Source of the DNA: Fomitopsis serialis
Taxonomy: Eukaryota; Basidiomycota; Agaricomycetes; Polyporales; Fomitopsidaceae
Assembly: GCF_022376445.1 (NCBI RefSeq)
Contig: NW_025955377.1
Span: 1-33,996, forward strand
DNA length: 33,996 nucleotides
Direction of reading: 5' to 3'
A program made the translations under genes and the position numbers. Shown piece by piece: positions 32,163 through 33,996 of the stretch (the stretch's first letter is position 1; the number at the start of each line of letters is the position of its first letter). The notes under the pieces are model-generated. The model worked only from the letters and a program-made list of their open reading frames with translations. It had not been told where the DNA came from and did no database searches.

Positions 32163-33434
32163 GGCAATGAATACTCGAGCGATCTTGGGAAGGATACTCC
32201 TTGAAGATTATGAGTTAAACATCACACGGCCGTTGTTGTAGTATAACATCGAGATCGAGTAAAGTCGCTCGAAGTGAAGTGCCTTTTCATATGGAAGCTG
32301 GAGTGACCAATGAGCGCTGAGCGAGGGCGCGTATACGCAGCACTCGATCGGCGCTGGCTGTCCTTCATAATCGCTCACCAATGTCACCATACTAGTAGCT
32401 TGGAAGCGCCATAAGCTAGTAGTCAGCAATGCGCTCAGGGAAAATTGCGATGCATAACTTACATACGAACCGCATAGAACAGCGTCCTGATAGCATCAGC
32501 GCTGTCATCTGTGCAACGTGTTCAAATACAGTAAGTCCATGCCGAACGTGCGCTGTCTTTGAGTTACGCCAGAGACGCCCCACTGGAGCTTCACAACTGG
32601 CTTCACGAATGGCTATGCGTCTCGAGAACCCGGCCGAGGAAGCAGATCGTCACTCGGAACAGCATAGTGGCAGTTGTGAACGACCATAAGCCAGCATGTG
32701 GGTACGGGTTCCTGTTGGGATGGCCAGAAATAACCTACTACATAGTATCCCCGTATAGCACTGCCTGAACGTGCAACCACCGATATCATCGCCCGCCGCA
32801 GCCATCCCGCGCGTCCGTCGAGGGCCGTAAGCTGACTGAGGGCCAAATTCTGTCATGTGCAAATGGATTCTCACCGTGCTGGTAGGCTGTCTGGCCCATA
32901 AGAGGACTAGGGCGGTGCTCACTGTCTCCGTATACTGCGAGGTGCTTCGTTTCTTTGCTTCGTCCGCGTTCTCTGAACCGCTCGGAACAAAGAAACATTA
33001 GCATCCCTGTCTCGCGGGACCAGTGAGACTCACTGCCGAATCATAGTACGCGTTGCTGACGCGGCGACGCTTCTGCCCGAAGCGCAGTGTGCTGTGACCT
33101 GGAAGCCATCCATATCCGCACGGCCGGAGCCCTGTCAGCCCAATTATCACTCTCCCCAACGCACACCTGATAAATGGTTCCCAGCAACTGTCATTGTACC
33201 GCACAGCGTCGTACCACAGAGCGCTGGCGTCGTCTTCGCAGAACCGCACCAGAAGGGCAACAGTGCCCCGGATCTGCATACCCTGACATGGCGATGGGAA
33301 CAGAAGGTCAGATATAAGACGGATGGCTCACCGAGCTACAGAGCATCACAGCGTCTTCATACGAGCCTCGAGTTCACAGCACACTCGCGACCGCGCCTGT
33401 TCATACATACCCTTCTCATCCTCACTCACACACC
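32163..33434. other. intergenic region without a supported gene
   Basis: Only short unlinked frames. A minus frame at 32429-32208 (TLVSDYEGQPAPIECCVYAP) stays open for 73 codons but I recognise nothing. A TATA-like GATATAAG at 33311-33318 and a C/T/A-rich leader before 33435 belong to the next gene. Confidence 0.45.
33312..33318 (+). promoter_or_regulatory. TATA-like element of the small acidic-protein gene
   Basis: ATATAAG, 117 nt before the ATG at 33435. A pyrimidine-rich leader with repeated CTCACACAC-like sequence follows just before the ATG. Confidence 0.35.
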
Positions 33435-33704
33435 ATGGCATTCTACGGAGAGACCGTTCAAGAGGACTATTCCTCAGGTATGGTATTGCCAACATCATCG
33501 CACGTAGCACTGAAGTCATGAATAATCACTCACCTGGCTGCAGAAACCTTCCAGACGGATAGTTTTGGCGGAGAGGAGACGTTCCAGGAGACACAGGAGG
33601 AGCAGGTCACCGACACCTACGTTGACGAGCCTGACGGCCAAGTGTTCGAGGAGCAGAACGTGCAGGATGTCGAGCAAGTCACCGAGACGGAAAGTTTCTT
33701 CTAG
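33435..33704 (+). CDS. small acidic protein of unknown function, two exons
   Basis: Exons 33435-33477 and 33544-33704; 67 aa. The intron 33478-33543 (66 nt) has donor gtatgg and acceptor ctgcag and keeps the frame. The ATG is in good context (CACACCATGG). The protein starts MAFYGETVQEDYSSETFQ and is dominated by Glu, Gln, Asp, Thr and Val in a loose pattern (FQETQEEQVTDTYVDE, then VFEEQNVQDVEQVTETE), ending SFF. It has no signal peptide, helix-rich core or known motif, and is likely disordered. The repeated Q-E-x-V/T pattern and clean splice argue for a real gene; I cannot assign a function. Confidence 0.6.
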
Positions 33705-33996
33705 GGTGAATCGAAGGGAGTAGTCGGGGCGCTGATCGTTGTGTATGCTATCGACGCTGGGTCTGTTTCTGGGAATGGGAAAGGGCTACGTCTCGTCTGG
33801 ATTACATGATCGATCGCAATGTGCTGTTATATTGGATGTGATTGGATCTACATCTTCTTGCTCATACCTGTTTCGTTTCGCTCGCCATAAGCGAAAAGCC
33901 CTCTGGATAACGTCTCTTCGCAAGGACCCATGAACAGAAAGTCTGTGACATGATCGCCGTCACTTTCCTGTAGGTTGAAGACTGCCGTCTTCCCGC
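33705..33996. other. 3' flank to right edge
   Basis: Nothing recognisable; presumably the 3' UTR of the small acidic-protein gene and downstream sequence. Confidence 0.4.

Noticed and set aside
1..33996. CRISPR arrays, tRNA or rRNA genes, bacterial-style operons
   Set aside because: No regularly spaced direct repeats, no cloverleaf with conserved T-loop or rRNA core sequence noticed; intron-rich genes show a eukaryotic nuclear genome.

Overview
This window looks like nuclear DNA of a basidiomycete fungus, probably an agaricomycete of the polypore type. The evidence is dense short introns (mostly 45-65 nt, with gtRngt-like donors and C/TAG acceptors), families that are typically basidiomycete (a DUF6534-type seven-helix protein, a secreted GPI-tailed GH37 trehalase, a class V aminotransferase split into many exons, a microsomal P450 relic), and roughly balanced GC content. 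I saw no rRNA, tRNA, CRISPR array or bacterial operon structure. All exon models were built by hand from reading frame, splice sites and family knowledge, and no search was run.

Layout. From 1 to 6.4 kb there are two housekeeping genes on the minus strand: a SLP1-type SUN-domain ER protein, cut by the left edge, and a complete RBM25/Snu71-type splicing factor (RRM plus PWI). From 7.06 to 8.79 kb lies a nine-exon PLP-dependent class V aminotransferase-like gene, minus strand. From 11.27 to 13.30 kb lies a 19-exon seven-transmembrane DUF6534-type gene, plus strand, with two micro-exons and one apparent GC-AG intron.

From 14.1 to 21.8 kb is a compact, symmetrical block that I read as a candidate biosynthetic locus. 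Two paralogous O-methyltransferases with all ten intron positions shared face each other (OMT-A plus, OMT-B minus). They flank a stand-alone adenylate-forming enzyme (A domain only, 585 aa). A plausible logic is carboxylate activation plus two O-methylations. The product is unknown, and no carrier, reductase, polyketide synthase or transporter gene is visible in the block.

From 22.9 to 26.0 kb is a complete 12-exon secreted trehalase, minus strand. Next to its promoter is a foldback structure of about 2 kb (26336-28320): two near-identical 0.9-kb inverted arms around a 188-nt spacer. Each arm carries a 5-bp satellite (YRYGK units) with a 125-bp higher-order repeat. Beyond it (28.3-32.2 kb) lies a graveyard: a full-length but frameshifted cytochrome P450 pseudogene, then a truncated duplicate of the trehalase 5' region. 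At the right end is a small two-exon gene for an acidic 67-residue protein (33.4-33.7 kb).
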